From assembly GCF_026151205.1 (NCBI RefSeq), contig NC_087084.1, positions 14,152,235 through 14,216,234 on the forward strand: 64,000 bases of DNA, in the 5' to 3' direction. The notes below the pieces were generated by a model that searched no databases, was not told the origin of the DNA, and was given only the letters and a program-made list of their open reading frames with translations. Shown piece after piece: positions 23,715 through 36,386 of this stretch. This stretch comes from Bolinopsis microptera. Taxonomy: Eukaryota; Ctenophora; Tentaculata; Lobata; Bolinopsidae. The position numbers and the translations under genes are program-made. How positions within the stretch are numbered: position 1 is the first letter of the stretch; every line of letters begins with the position of its first letter.

Positions 23715-26700
23715 GTGTTTCTGCAGAGCACTAGACGGAGACCAAACTGGACCCACAAACCGCCCGCGCCCCAGTACCCTCCCACACTATCGCCCTGTAT
23801 GGTGGCTGGCCAGCCATATTTCTACCCTGCATTTGAAATTCATAAGCTGAAGAAAGAAGAACTCATACCAGGGGCCAAACCACCAGCAAGACTCATTACC
23901 GCCCTCCACGAATGAGCCAGCAGACGACAGGATGTCTTCCTAGCTGATAAATACCTACGTCAACTACAAAGGGATTTTTGCGAGGACCTTCTTTGTTCTT
24001 ATGGATGATAGAGACGCCTTAGTCTGGCTCGACAACATCAACAATACCCTGGACACAGAACTCAAAAGCATGAACATTAAAGCATTCACATTTGATTACA
24101 AAGCTTATATGATTCATTGAGTCCCCACCTTACACTCTTTGAAGATGGAAGAAAAGAGACCAGAATGGTCCGCCAAATTCAAGGAGTGGTTGATAAGAAG
24201 TGTTGAACTCAGTTTTGAGTCGTCTATAGGCAAATTTAACGGAGAGTGGTACAGACAGAAACGAGGAGTACCGACAGGAGGCAGTATCTGTGTAAAACTT
24301 GCAAACATAGCAGTATACCATGTCATGCGCGAGCAAGTCTATTCAGACACGGAACTAATGGAACCTGTAAGATCGGTCAAGAGATACATAGACGACGGCT
24401 GTGGAGTATTCCATGGTACGAAAAGACGGTTTTCAAAATTCATCACGACTGTCAATTCAAGGCTAGCAGAACTTGGCCTCCACATTGATGAGAACATCAT
24501 AGAAGATAACAATGTTTATGTGTCATTCCTAGACATCAAATTTTGTTTCGACACCGCAGGTGATCTTCAGACAGACCTCTATGTTAAAGAGACTGACGCT
24601 CGCTCCTACCTGTACTTCGGTTCCCACCACCCGAACCATACATTCAGCAGCATAGTCTATAGTGCATGTCTGAGACTCCGCCGAATCATCGATGATAACG
24701 ACAGACTTCGAAAATAAATTGATGAATTGAAAACCTTTTTCTTTCAATCCAACTACCCTAAAACTATGGTAGATATAAATATCAGTGAAAAAGTCAAAGG
24801 TTTTGAAAGATGTCTCAAACCACTGGACAACTCAAACAGCAATGTCCTGGTCCCAAAGTCTCCAGAACCAGCAGTTCGCGTTATTTGAACATTTGGCAGC
24901 GACCAAGAGTTGGTAGAATCGGTACAAAGATTGGAACCAGAACTCAGTAGAACCAGGAGCTTCTCAGGATTATCTGGTTCCCATACAAGTGGAAACACCC
25001 CAGGCTCCCCAATATCATCTAGAGCCGGTACATCACGCCCTATCTTCAAATTCGTCAGATGTACTGGAACATCATTTAGAAGGAAGTTATTCAAAGCAAA
25101 ACAGTTTGCGGATGACCTAACCCAACCTCACACAAGAGGGGCAGACACTGCGGTACCTGTACCATTAGGTAGTGCGCCATCGACAGTGAGCCGCGCGTGC
25201 CGACTGTAGGATGGTTTTTTAGCGATAATTTCGGCCAGCACAATTTTCTTCAAACAAATTAGGGGGTGCACCATAAAAATAAACTTGCTCGGATTTTAAA
25301 AATTTTTGTACCATTGTTTTCTAGAGACTGCGAGAATTTTCACAATACCAAATTTGTCATACCTTTTTAGAAAGATCAGTGAGTTTCGCCTAGGTGCCAT
25401 ATTTGATGGTGCGCGGCTTTTGGAGCAAAAGTAGCTGTAAAAGTCGCGTAATTTGACCAAATTTGACCAAATTCGTTGATTTTTGTCGTATTATTTGGAT
25501 ATTTCTTCAGTTCCTTGAATGAGATCATTCTGAAAATTGGCGACGACCTTCCAATAGGGCTTTCACAACTGTCCGAAAAATTTGGTGGATATCGGAGTTG
25601 ATATAGTGATCAAAATGGGGCAAAACACGCTGCTTTTAGCTGTAACATAATGTCTGATGGTTGGATATGCTTTAAACTTTTCGGACACTTTCCTTGTAAG
25701 TCTATGAGTAAGCTTATCAATTTTCGTTGCAATCGGAGGTCGGAAAAGATACTTAATATCTATTTGTTTGAAGAAAATTGTGCTGGCCGAAATTAGCGCT
25801 AAAAAACCATCCTACAGTCGGCACGCGCGGCTCACTGTCGATGGCGCACTACCTAAACAAATAGATATTAAGTATCCTTCCCGACCTCTGATTGCAACAA
25901 AAATTGGTAAGCTTACTTATAGACTTACAAGAAAGGTGTCCGAAAAGTTTAAATCATATCCAACCATCAGACATTATGTTACAGCTAAAAGCAGCGTGTT
26001 TTGATCACTATATTAGTATATTAACTCCGATATCCACCAAATTTTTCGGACAGTTGTGAAAGCCCTATTGGAGGGTCGTCACCAATTTTCAGAATGATCT
26101 CATTCAAGGAACTGAAGATATATCCAAATAATACGACAAAAATCAACGAATTTGGTCAAATTTGGTCAAATTACGCAACTTTTACAGCTAATTTTGCTCC
26201 AAAAGCCGCGCACCATCAAATATGGCACCTAGGCGAAACTCACTGATCTTTCCAAAAAGGTATGACAAATTTGGTATTGTGAAAATTCTCACAGTCTGTA
26301 GAAAACAATGGTACAAAAATTTTTAAAATCCGAGCAAGTTTATTTTTATGGTGCACCCCCTAGTACCATCATATCTCCACATCCATCAGTAACAGTCAAT
26401 GGACAGCGAGCCAAAGCAGTATCTGGTACATGTGTCAGCTACAATGTTGTATACCTCTTCAGTTGCCAACTTTGTAATATGTGTGCAGCCCCTCAGGGCA
26501 CGAGTAAACGAACATCGCGCCCATTACTACAAACTCATTTCGGACAATACGTTTGTCCCTGAAGAAAAAGACGACGGATTCAGCTTGGGTAAACACCTTG
26601 TAGAAGTTCAAAATATGAAACAACGTGACAATTTCCACCAGGCTTATAAAGTGTCAATTCTCAGTAATAGTAGCCCAAGAACTCTAGAAGTGGATGAACA

Positions 26701-26788
26701 CCGTTATGTTCAGAAACTAAGAACTATACGTCCACTGGGGCTCAATGCCATGGACCCGTTTGGGATCCCATTATTGGATTTATCTTAG
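23715..26788 (+). pseudogene. Penelope-like retroelement ORF, broken, with GIY-YIG end
   Basis: Recognisable pieces in order: N-terminal part (23715-23915), reverse transcriptase from VWLDNINN through FTFDYKAYMI (24000-24117), RGVPTGGS, the catalytic KRYIDDG (about 24385), FLDIKFCFD, LQTDLYVK, SHHPNHTFSSIVYS and LRLRRII (24139-24713), a linker, and after the insertion a GIY-YIG region (YNVVYLFSCQLC, RARVNEHRAHYYK). Stops break it near 23940, 24118, 24714 and 24888, and there is a frameshift about 26470. It is split at 25166 by a fold-back insertion. It belongs to a different Penelope-like subfamily from the copy at 9.6 kb. It is inactive. Confidence 0.85.
25166..26362. mobile_element. 1.2 kb fold-back element inserted in the Penelope-like ORF
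   Basis: Flanked by the 7 bp duplication GTACCAT (25159-25165 and 26363-26369). The structure is F (25166-25259), arm (25260-25763), F inverted (25764-25855) and arm inverted (25856-26362). F starts TAGGTAGTGCGCC and the arm starts TAGGGGGTGCACC, two variants of one terminus. The overall ends are thus a 13 bp imperfect inverted repeat, while each inner pair is a long one. No protein is encoded. Confidence 0.85.
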
Positions 26789-26879
26789 AGGCTTTCTATT
26801 GCATTGTTGGGGCACAAGAGTTGTGTTTTTTATATTCATATCGTTTTTAGTTGTGTCATTTCATTTCATTTCTTCTCAG

Positions 26880-27335
26880 GGAGGTCTTCCATCTGACCTC
26901 CCTGGGAAGAATCTTGAAGATGAAGTGGTTCTTCCATGTCTCCAATGAAGAAGTTCTCAGGCGTGCTGGAATAAAGTCTATTGAAACTTTCATCGGTTTG
27001 GCTAGACTAAGGTGGTACGGACACGTTGTCAGAATGCCAGAGACACGGTTTCCCAATTTTCTACTGGATTGGAAACCAAACTATGGAAAGAGATTGAGAG
27101 GACGACCCCGCAAAGGCTGGATGGCCTGTGTACTCGAGGATGCGGCTGACTTTACAGGTGTCGATAAGATCAGCAGAGACGCAGTAAAACAGTTAGCTCT
27201 AAAACGAGTGGAATGGAGGAACATGATACACCGTAAAACGGCCCGTTGAAGAGATGTGTGTGATGACAGGCCACTCAACGACTAGGAGGAGACTCTTCAT
27301 GTAGCATGTATGTTATGTATGTATGTATGTATGTC
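26880..27335 (+). pseudogene. LINE ORF2 C-terminus and (ATGT)n tail
   Basis: The open frame reads VSNEEVLRRAGIKS, RLRWYGHVVRMPE, LRGRPRKGW and VEWRNMIHR, the usual C-terminal signature of a group of non-LTR retrotransposons, and stops at 27247. A short (ATGT)n tail follows at about 27305-27335. Upstream parts of ORF2 are missing, so it is a 3' fragment. It is the best-preserved of the three units here. Confidence 0.8.
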
Positions 27336-27336
27336 A

Positions 27337-29135
27337 AAGACATCTTTGACAACCAACATTATCTTCCACTATTGGTCAAACTTCGCAAAACATTTCACTT
27401 GCTTGCCACCTCATCTCCACATAGATAACCTGGAAATCTTATACAGGTTGTGATACCCCAAAGCAGGCAAAGAATTCTCATTTATCATCTGTGGGCCTTT
27501 TAGGTACAGCCTCACTTAAAAATAAAAATAAGAAAAACTTAATGAACAACTTAAGTATGGTGGATGTGCTCTTGTTGGCCAACTAGAGCTACTGTTAAAA
27601 AGGTATGGGAGGAAGAGGTGATCCCTGAGTGTTGGCTTCTTATATGGTGTTATAGTGGTTATTCGGAAGAGGGGGAGACAACTCAACTGTGCATATAATA
27701 GGGGTATAACTCTTAGGGCAACGTTTCTAAGGTTCTTCAAAGGTTCTTCTTAAGAGGCTTGGATGTTGAATGGAGTGTCTTCTTAGGGTAAATTCAAGTG
27801 TGGGTTCAGACGGCAACCGCTCATGTATTGTTCGATTTATTCCATTCCGAACCATTATTTCACAACTGCATGTGTTTAACATTCCACTTTATGTTAATTT
27901 CATTGACTCTAAGCAGCTGTTTGATTCCTTCAAGGAAGAGAGTTTATTCGGTCAAGCATGAGAGACACTATGGATTCCTGAGATATATGTTAGAATCTTT
28001 CAGGCATTCTCAACGGAACATGTGGTGCTGTCAGGGTTAATGGTGAAATGTCTGTTTTGGTTCTCTGTTAATTTTGGGTAATGGACAGGGTGATATCCAG
28101 GGCCCTCCTGTATTTAATTTCTGTCTGAACTTTGGAAATTCTTTTTGGCCGAGGTTCACAAGGCAATCAGTCATGGTGCTGTTAACTGCAAGGAAATAAG
28201 GGTGCAGATGGAAAAGGATTCATGATTAGGGACTTCGCTGCAATGATCTGGCAGTGTGGACCAAATACAATGATGAAGGCTGCAAGAGGCCACTGATCTT
28301 ATAGCTTATTACACCTCTTATGCGGGTTGAATGATAACGCTAAAAGACACAATGCATGGCGATCAGCTAAGTGTGGAGTCCCAGCGACTTACACCGAAAG
28401 AGTCAGTATAAGCTAAACAGTGGAGGGTGAACCTGTTGAACAGGTCAGCAACTTTGTTTAATCTTGGTGCCAACATCAGTGGGGTTGGTTACCATTGACC
28501 GAGATCTTGACCATCAGGATCAGCGTGCTAATGGTGCTTCCATCAGCTTTGGAAGATATGGAACAGTCGAACTATAAAGAACGCCCACCAAGTACCGTAT
28601 CTACAAGGCTGCTGTTATTACTATTTGTTTTATGGAGCTGAGGGTGGAAACATCAACAAAGAAGCAGAATAAACGGGTTTGAGGTCTTCCATCTGACCTC
28701 ATGGAAGAATCTTTGAAGATAAAGTGGTTCTTCTCATGTCTCCAATGAAGAAAGTTCTCAGGCGTGCTGGAATTAAGTCTATCGAAACTTTCATCGGTGC
28801 GGCTAGACTAAGGTGGTACGGACTTGTTGTCAGAATGCCAGGAGACGCGTTCCCCAATTTCTTACTGGCTTGGAAAACCAAACTATGAAGAGATGAGAGG
28901 GACGACCCCGCAAAAGGCTGGATGGCCTGTAGTACTCGAGGATGCGGCTGAATTTACAGGTGTCGTTAACTCAGCAGTGATGCAGTATAACAGTTGGCTC
29001 TAAATCTCTAAAGCGAGTGGAATGGCCAGGAACATGTTACGCCGTAGATGAGATGTGTGTGATGCAGGCCTCTCCAACGACTAGGAGGAGACCTCTTTTG
29101 TTGCATGTATGTATGTTTGTATGTATGTATGTCTA
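27337..29135 (+). pseudogene. LINE fragment, second head-to-tail unit, full of indels
   Basis: Starts right after the previous (ATGT)n tail (CATCTTTGACAACCAACAT). It carries the reverse transcriptase stretch around 28080 (GGACAGGGTGATATCCAGGG, compare TGQGDVQGPP in the LINE at 39.5 kb), then regions matching QFTYLGA and the RLRWYGHV tail (28690-29050), and ends in another (ATGT)n tail. Every few dozen bases there is a one-base insertion or deletion, so no frame stays open. Confidence 0.7.
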
Positions 29136-29148
29136 CCGACATCTTTGA

Positions 29149-30176
29149 CAACCAACATATCTCCACATATTGGTCAACTTCCAAATCATTCACTTGCCAC
29201 TTCATATCCACATAGATAACCCGGAAATTATTAGACAGGGTTGTGATAACCCAAAGGCATGCAAAAGAATTCTCATTTTATCCTCTCGTGGGCCTTTTAG
29301 GTACAGCCTCAACTTAAAAATAAAATAAAGTTAACTAATGAACAACTTAAGTATGGTTGAAGTGCTCTGTTGGCCAAACTAGAGCTACTGTTTATAAAGG
29401 TATGGGAGGAAGAGGTGAATCTCTGAGGGTTGGCTTTAATGTGTTATAGGGTATCGGAAAGAAGGGAGACACCTCTTACTGCTGCAAATTAGGGGTATAC
29501 TCTTAGGGCATACGTCTTCTAAGGTTCTTCAAATGGTTCTTCTAAGCAGGCTGGATGTTGGAATGGAGTGTTTCTTAGGGAAATTACAGTGTGGGTTCAG
29601 GCGGTTACCGCCTCATGTTTTGTTCAGATTTATTTCCATCCGAACCATTTATCACAATGCATTGAGTTTACATTCCACTTTATTGTTAATTTCATTGATT
29701 AGGCAGCGTTTGGATTCCTCTGAGAGTGTTTATTCGGTCTAGCATGAGACACTTTTGGACTTCTTGAGAAAATGTTTTAGAATCTTTCAGGCATTTCTTC
29801 AAACGGTACCATGAGTGCTGTAAGGGTTAATGGTGAATATGTAGATTTTGGTTCTCTGTTAATTCGGGTACTGGACAGGGTGTTATCCAGGCCCCCTCAG
29901 TATTTAATTTCTGTCTGAACTTTGGAATCTTTTTGGCCGAGGTTCACATAGGCAATCCAGTCATGGTTTGCTGTACTGCAAAAGGAACTAAAGGGTGCCG
30001 ATTGAAAAGGTTATCATGGATGGGGACTACGCTGATGATCTGGCAGTGTTGGGAATAATACTGAAGAGGGCTGCATAGGGTACACTGGATCTTATAGCTT
30101 AAAACACTTCTTATGCTGGGTGATGATCAACGCTAAAAACGACACATTGCTCTGGAGATCAGAGTGTGGTCCCAGG
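29149..30176 (+). pseudogene. LINE fragment, third unit, 3'-truncated
   Basis: Repeats 27337-28385 from CATCTTTGACAACCAACAT through the reverse transcriptase motif near 29875, about 1.8 kb further on, and stops near 30176. Differences from the second unit are mostly single-base indels. Confidence 0.7.
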
Positions 30177-30189
30177 GTCCAACTTCCTC

Positions 30190-30300
30190 TCCACCCTCCT
30201 TCGAGTTAAGCTGATCTGTAATATTTATATAATTAATTAGATTAATTACTAATCTTTAATATTTATATAATTAATTAGATTAATTACTAATCTTTAATGT
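30190..30300. repeat. two copies of a ~51 bp AT-rich unit
   Basis: AATATTTATATAATTAATTA followed by GATTAATTACTAATCTTTAA occurs twice in a row, next to the LINE breakpoint. Confidence 0.7.
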
Positions 30301-30441
30301 TTGTTTTATTAAGTAGATTAAATATTGGAATGGACTCTAAGGGACTGAATACTTATCTAATTGACGAGTTCAAGCCTGTTAGTCGTATCTAAAACGTAAG
30401 GAAAAGTCTTATGGAGTCTCATCAAGCGAATTTTGGATTAC

Positions 30442-33400
30442 CTATTTTCTTGTTGAACTGGTCGATCTGGCCCTGTTTCCGCTCGATGATGGCATTCTTT
30501 CGCACTGCTTCAGATTCACAATGGCTGATCAGATCGTTCTGCAGGAGAGTTACGGTAATATTAAAATGGGAGATTATGTAACATAACATAAATACGAGTG
30601 GTGATGATTCCTCTATAAGTATAACTATTTAACTAACAAGTAGTATTGGAATTAGGGTAAAATAATTGCCACTCAGGGTCAATAAGAGAGAAATTTTATA
30701 AGTTTCTTGAAAACAATCCAACAGTCAGTAAATACTTGCCTTGTCCCGAATTTCTTGATCCAGGTTTTTCAAATCCTCATCTAAACCCTTGATCTTTGTA
30801 GTAAACTTGGAGATCTCCAGCAACTTCAAACTAATGTCGTTCTCCACGTTTGCTACTTCAAATTCAAGCTCCTAATCATCATTATAACAAATTATTTTTG
30901 ATTATCTTAAATCTATGATTATTGACTATATATGTATATTAATGTATTGACTATATATATAATATGTATTATGCAGCAGTATAAACTATAGCAGTAGATT
31001 ACATTGTTTTCATGCAAGCTAAAATCAGCCTAATTTTGTCTTGTTGACGTTAAATCTTCAAAATGATACGATATAAATCAGCTATCAAGTTTCTGTAACA
31101 ACGCCAGATGTTCTCTACAAAATGAAATATTTCAAATACCTGAGCTTGTCTTCGTGTTTTGGCAGCATTCTTCTCACTGTACTGAGCGGACTTGTCCATA
31201 GTCAGTCCCTTCTGGTGGTACTCGTAAATCTGCTCGTGTACCTGAAAATGAAACAATCATGTTAGTGGCGTGATTTATTTTATAATGGTTAAGTGTTTAA
31301 ATTAGGATCGTTCGTTTTAAATAAGTAAAACCAAATAACAAGACAGTAACATGTGAAAATGTTTAAAAAACTAAAACGGTTTCTTTACGTGTCTACTCAA
31401 CTGTCTAGGTGAGTGTGGGATGTAGTATAATGTAGGTGAGTGTGGAATACTACTACTGTGTGGGAGTGTGGAATAGCTGTATATAATTATATTTTAATAC
31501 TAACTAAAATTAAATTATTTAAATATCTTAAAACCTTCTGATGTTCCCGAGCTTCCTTTTCAATCTGAGTTCGTATGTTGGTCACTTGGTTCATCTTTAT
31601 ATTCCTCTCTGTAGTAGTCTTAGCAAGGGACACTTCTGACTCTTGAAGGACTTTAGCGTACTGAAGAAATTAATTAATAATAATTAATTAATTTTATCAA
31701 ATTCAGCACCTTGCAAATAATTGCACGTATTAAAAAATAAACAATATATATTATATATATCACCTGGCCCTCAAACATCGATAAGATCGAGAAATTGATT
31801 TATGACGTCGAAATTTCAAAACAAATTGACTTTTTCACATCCCATCACGATAGCAATCACGGTTCAGATTTATTAACCAGTTAATTAAATTATGATTAAA
31901 GCAAACCTTGGAATAATCAGTTTTGAGCTGTTCCCTCTTCTGTACACTAGTCTGTATGTGTCTCTTCACAGTACTCATATCCATCAACAGCTTGTTATGC
32001 AACATTGTCAGCTGTTCATTACGTTGCTGTTCATTTATTATGCTCTTTCTGTAGCCGTTCAGTTCCGTCTCCATCGACTGGATTTTCTCTCGTTGTAAGC
32101 TGCATAATTAGACAATTTGTAGGGTAATCAGATAATTAGAAGGATAATCAGATGATAAGAAGACGATTAGCCAATAAAACTTATACTATTTTCTCGAATA
32201 AAGTAACACTTAGATAGATTTGATCCATTACCATCGCTAAACTTAAGAGGAGAAAACATGACGGACAAACTTTGACAAATTATCACAAACATTTACTTAC
32301 TCGACAGCTTTGTTCATGGCAGCTTTAGCTTCATCTCTCCTCTGCATTCCAATCAAACTAGTCTGCCACTGCTGGAGTAGCTTCTTCTTCTCCAGCAACA
32401 CTGCTTCCAACTCCAGAGAGGCCTCAGATAACAACTCTGATAAATTACATAATTAATTAATTAAATCATAATTAATTAAATGGTTTATTTATCAATAACA
32501 TCATGATAACCAATTTAATCATTAATCAGCTCAGTACTAGAAACAAAGATTTAGATATGTCTTGTGATAAAATCTTTTGAGAATGTATAATAATTAATAT
32601 AAACCTTGCATTCCTTGCATTACATACCTTGCATTCCTTGCATTACATACCTTGCATTCCTTGCATTACATACCTTGCATTCCTTGCATTACATACCTTG
32701 CATTCCTTGCATTACATACCTTGCATTCCTAGCATTACATACCTTGCATTCCTAGCATTACATACCTTGCATTCCTAGCATTACATACCTTGCATTCCTT
32801 GCATTACATACCTTGCATTCCTTGCATTACATACCTTGCATTCCTAGCATTACATACCTTGCATTCCTAGCATTACATACCTTGCATTCCTAGCATTACA
32901 TACCTTGCATTCCTTGCATTACATACCTTGCATTCCTAGCATTACATACCTTGCATTCCTTGCATTACATACCTTGCATTCCTTGCATTACATACCTTGC
33001 ATTCCTTGCATTACATACCTTGCATTCCTTGCATTACATACCTTGCATTCCTTGCATTACATACCTTGCATTCCTTGCATTACATACCTTGCATTCCTTG
33101 CATTACATACCTTGCATTCCTTGCATTACATACCTTGCATTCCTTGCATTACATGCCTTGCATTCCTTGCATTACATACCTTGCATTCCTTGCATTACAT
33201 ACCTTGCATTCCTTCAGTCTCTTGTTTCTGAGCCTGACCCTGAGCGTCGTACATAGCTATTTCCTGTGTCAGCTTATCTACTTGCTCTACAGTACGGTCA
33301 ACGTACAAATCCTGTCATTTGGTCAATTCTATTATTGTTCATTATTAATTAAGTAAGTTATGTAAAAGAATTTGTTCAGATAATACAAAATGTTTAACGA

Positions 33401-34923
33401 TAAAATGGCATTAAGTAGAAGAAATAGCATAGTAGTACTGGGAATACGAATTCTGTTTATTATACACTACCTCATCACTCAAAGTAATGACAAATTGTAA
33501 TTAATTGACTAATTATTGACCAATTAAGCAATTAGCACGTTAATTACCTGAAGATACTTCTTGTACTCTGCCTTGTTGATGTCTTCCATAGCTTTACTAG
33601 CGGCACGTTTTGTTATGTTGATGTCGTTGTGCATGTTCTTCTCCAACTGAGTCAGATAGTACAGTGTGTTGTCCAGCGCTTCAACGTCAGCTCGCAGTTT
33701 CTCGTCTGAAAATGTGTGTTAAATAGTGTGTTGTGCAAGTTATAGTGTAAAGTATGTATTGTATTGTGTATTGTAGTTAACATACTTTAAGTTCACTGCA
33801 ACAAAATGTATATTTGAATGTACATTGTACATAGTATACAAATTGTACATTGTTTTGTTTTATTGTATAGATCTATATATTATCTATGATTATCAATCTT
33901 CCAAGCTAAAAACTGTACTAAGCAAAATGTATTTTTATACATTGAAAATGAACATTTATACATCGAAAATGAACATTCATACATTGAAAATGAATATTTA
34001 TACATTACAGCAAAACATTACTAACCTTTCTCAGAGTGAAGTTTGAGATCAGCCTCAGTCGCGCCGTGGAGCTGCTCTATTTGTTTAGCTATATCCTCAA
34101 GTTGGATACGCTTTTGGCGAGCAGAAGCGTGTGTATCGTGCTCCGATTCCAGTAACATCTGGAAATATCTCAACGTTTAAAAAGTTGAGGATTTATATAG
34201 ACAATTTATGTTGTTGGACTATGAAAAAAGGGATTTTATCGTTGTACCTTAAGTGTGCAGTCGAAAGTGAGGATGTTTAAAAGTTTTTAAAATGTCCACA
34301 TAATTTAATATGTGAACTTAGACTGAAACCTGCTGTTTAGCAAGTTGTTGCTGAATCCCATACAAGTTCACGCCAATCGCCTCCCTGTCAGAAGTCAACT
34401 TCCTCAGCTCCTGACTCTTTTCTTTCAACTCTAAGTTCAACTTGTCCAACTGTTTCGACAGGTATTTCGTAAGTGCTTCTTGCATCCTTATCATCAAGGG
34501 CTGAAAGTTATAACTTTGTTACTGGATTGCGTTATCATATCTAGTTATAGTTGAAACTCGTGCATGCCAGCAGCAGTTGTCTTTTACAAAATATAGTACT
34601 AAAGTGTTGAGAAGGTTAAACTTAAGCATAGATTCAAACTTTGACACTTTTTTTTTCAGTTAACTTAGATACATGTTAGATACAGTTAACTTAGATACAT
34701 GTTTCCCTCACTCCCTAAACTAGACTGATTTGCACCTATAAGTTATTATCACGTGATTAACAACTCACATGATCAGGGTCCAGCACGACCATCTCCTCCT
34801 CTTCCTCCTCCTCCTCCTCGTCAACCAGCGCGTCATCTGTGTACCTGTACCGTGCATTGTCCGCGCTCGTATCTACCGTAGAACGTTCTGGAGCCTCTGT
34901 CGGGGTTTTATTGTTAGTTTTCA
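30442..34923 (-). CDS. CCDC40: CCDC40 orthologue, core exons (3' part missing)
   Basis: Axonemal coiled-coil protein that, with CCDC39, sets the 96 nm repeat of motile cilia. Exons in coding order: 34769-34923, 34330-34500, 34026-34158, 33549-33705, 33203-33311, 32301-32436, 31907-32099, 31535-31660, 31140-31241, 30740-30871, 30442-30538; phases agree throughout (about 500 codons). Diagnostic stretches are EEEEEMVVLDPDH, PLMIRMQEALTKYLSKQLDK, GVNLYGIQQQL, DLYVDRTVEQ, LLQQWQTSLIGMQRRDEA, METELNGYRKSI and IIERKQGQIDQFNK, in the same order as animal CCDC40. The whole product is predicted coiled coil. The first exon is preceded by three possible upstream coding exons (35.8-43.3 kb). The intron after 30740 has a GC donor (AAG|GCAAGT). 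The last exon ends in a normal donor (ATAG|GTAATC), but the remaining C-terminal coding part is nowhere on the minus strand of this window. Confidence 0.9.
32604..33202. repeat. 23 bp minisatellite grown from a CCDC40 5' splice site
   Basis: About 26 copies of TTGCATTACATACCTTGCATTCC (23 bp, read here as 10+13). On the coding strand each unit contains GCAAG|GTATGT, and the first copy is the real donor of the exon 33203-33311. A minority of units have CTAGC for CTTGC. The plus-strand open frames in it are shadows. Confidence 0.9.
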
Positions 34924-35789
34924 CTGCTTGGCATTCAGAGGGAGGTAAATATACTGTTTGAGCTGTTTCTAGAACTCATGCAGGTTTATTAATCAAACAC
35001 TTTTTTCCCTTGAAGATCATCAAAAATTTGCTTAACAGATAGCTAATATATCAGTATATCATGTGGGAAATTTTATGGAATATTGATGCTTTTCATATTA
35101 ACAGTCAAACAAGTTAAAACAAATTCTTTGTATCGTGCATCCTGGGTTTGGACAGGATATGCCCGCTTAAAGTACTTCCATCGCGTTACACTATATAATT
35201 CTCAATAAATGTAATAGATTTATAGTGTTGTAATTAGTTTAAAACTATGTTATGAAAATTTAAGTTTTAATTGATGGACGTGAGCTCCTCGATATAGGAA
35301 GGACGAAGAAATTTAACCGTCAGATGATAAAACAGTTGGTTTGTGGGTCTTTAAGAAGCATGTCCTGAGAAAAACATTGTATGACAGCTGAAGACGATTT
35401 ACACGTGTATTTTAAAAGCTCCTGCTAAAATTTTAAAAACTCTTTCGTATCAAAATATGGAAAATAATAAACTATTGCAATAGTTTATCAGTTCTTTCTA
35501 TTGTATGAATGTATTTATAAACAATAATGGGCTGAACATTTCGGGTAGCTACCAATAAATTTGCAATACAAGGAAGATTTTTTTTGACCAAACAAAGCAA
35601 AGAATTGAATGAAATATGAAGTATGAACTATGAGCCAAGTTTAAGACAAAGTGATATGTTATGTCTTTACGATCAGGCGCGGCTATCCAAAAGTATCCAC
35701 ATATTTCATAAATAATGATTTCAACTGTGGTAGAAGTGACTGATGCTTTGAAATATGCTACCGAATTTGGGACGAAATCACACCGATAC
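34924..35789. other. intron upstream of the CCDC40 core
   Basis: No coding signal, repeat family or RNA gene recognised. Confidence 0.4.
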
Positions 35790-36053
35790 CTGAGCTGGTA
35801 AGTTTTCCTTCATTCAAAGTATTGGCTACCCTATCAGCTATGCCCTGTGTTTCGGAAGAATCGTGGTCTTTGGAATCGTCACGACTCGAAGACGATCCGG
35901 AAATTTTATCGCCGTCCATTATGCTTTTATTATATGTCAAATTGGATCTTTGACTTGGTCAACAACGGAAGACAAGGAAACTAAACTACCCTCTGTGTGA
36001 GATTCCTCGTTATCTTGAACGGATGATTTTCCAGTTTCATCTTTGTCAGACAT
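35790..36053 (-). CDS. candidate CCDC40 first coding exon, nearest copy
   Basis: An ATG at 35919 opens MDGDKISGSSSSRDDSKD and ends at CTCAG|GTATCG in phase 1, matching the acceptor at 34923. A second ATG at 36053 opens MSDKDETGKSSVQD, which stops at 35937. A one-base shift near 35950 would fuse the two into one Ser/Asp-rich exon. The MSDK start resembles the other two candidate first exons. It may be an alternative first exon, or a broken one. Confidence 0.5.
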
Positions 36054-36386
36054 GTCGCTGAGTCACGTGAATGTGCAGCCAATTACAGATGGGTAGCGGT
36101 TTCAAGCAGTCCAATAAAACGATTGAACAAAAGTTTAAAATTTCGTTTGTACGTATCGTTCATATTACAGTCATAGCAACTATTTACTGCGCAAGCGTTT
36201 AAAGCAGCACTTACTACAGCGCGCGGATATTATATTCTTCGTTTTTATGCGCGGCGTCATTAACTTTTTGTAGTTATCAGTTTATGTACGGCCTAGCATG
36301 CTACTGTTGTGAATTTTTAATTAATTATCAGATAAATTACAATAGTTCGCGTAGTCTTTAATTTTTGTAAAAATTCCATTATCATA

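Noticed and set aside
32905-33356. Cys-Ile-Thr-Tyr-Leu repeat proteins on the plus strand
   Set aside because: Antisense translation of the 23 bp donor minisatellite within the CCDC40 intron.
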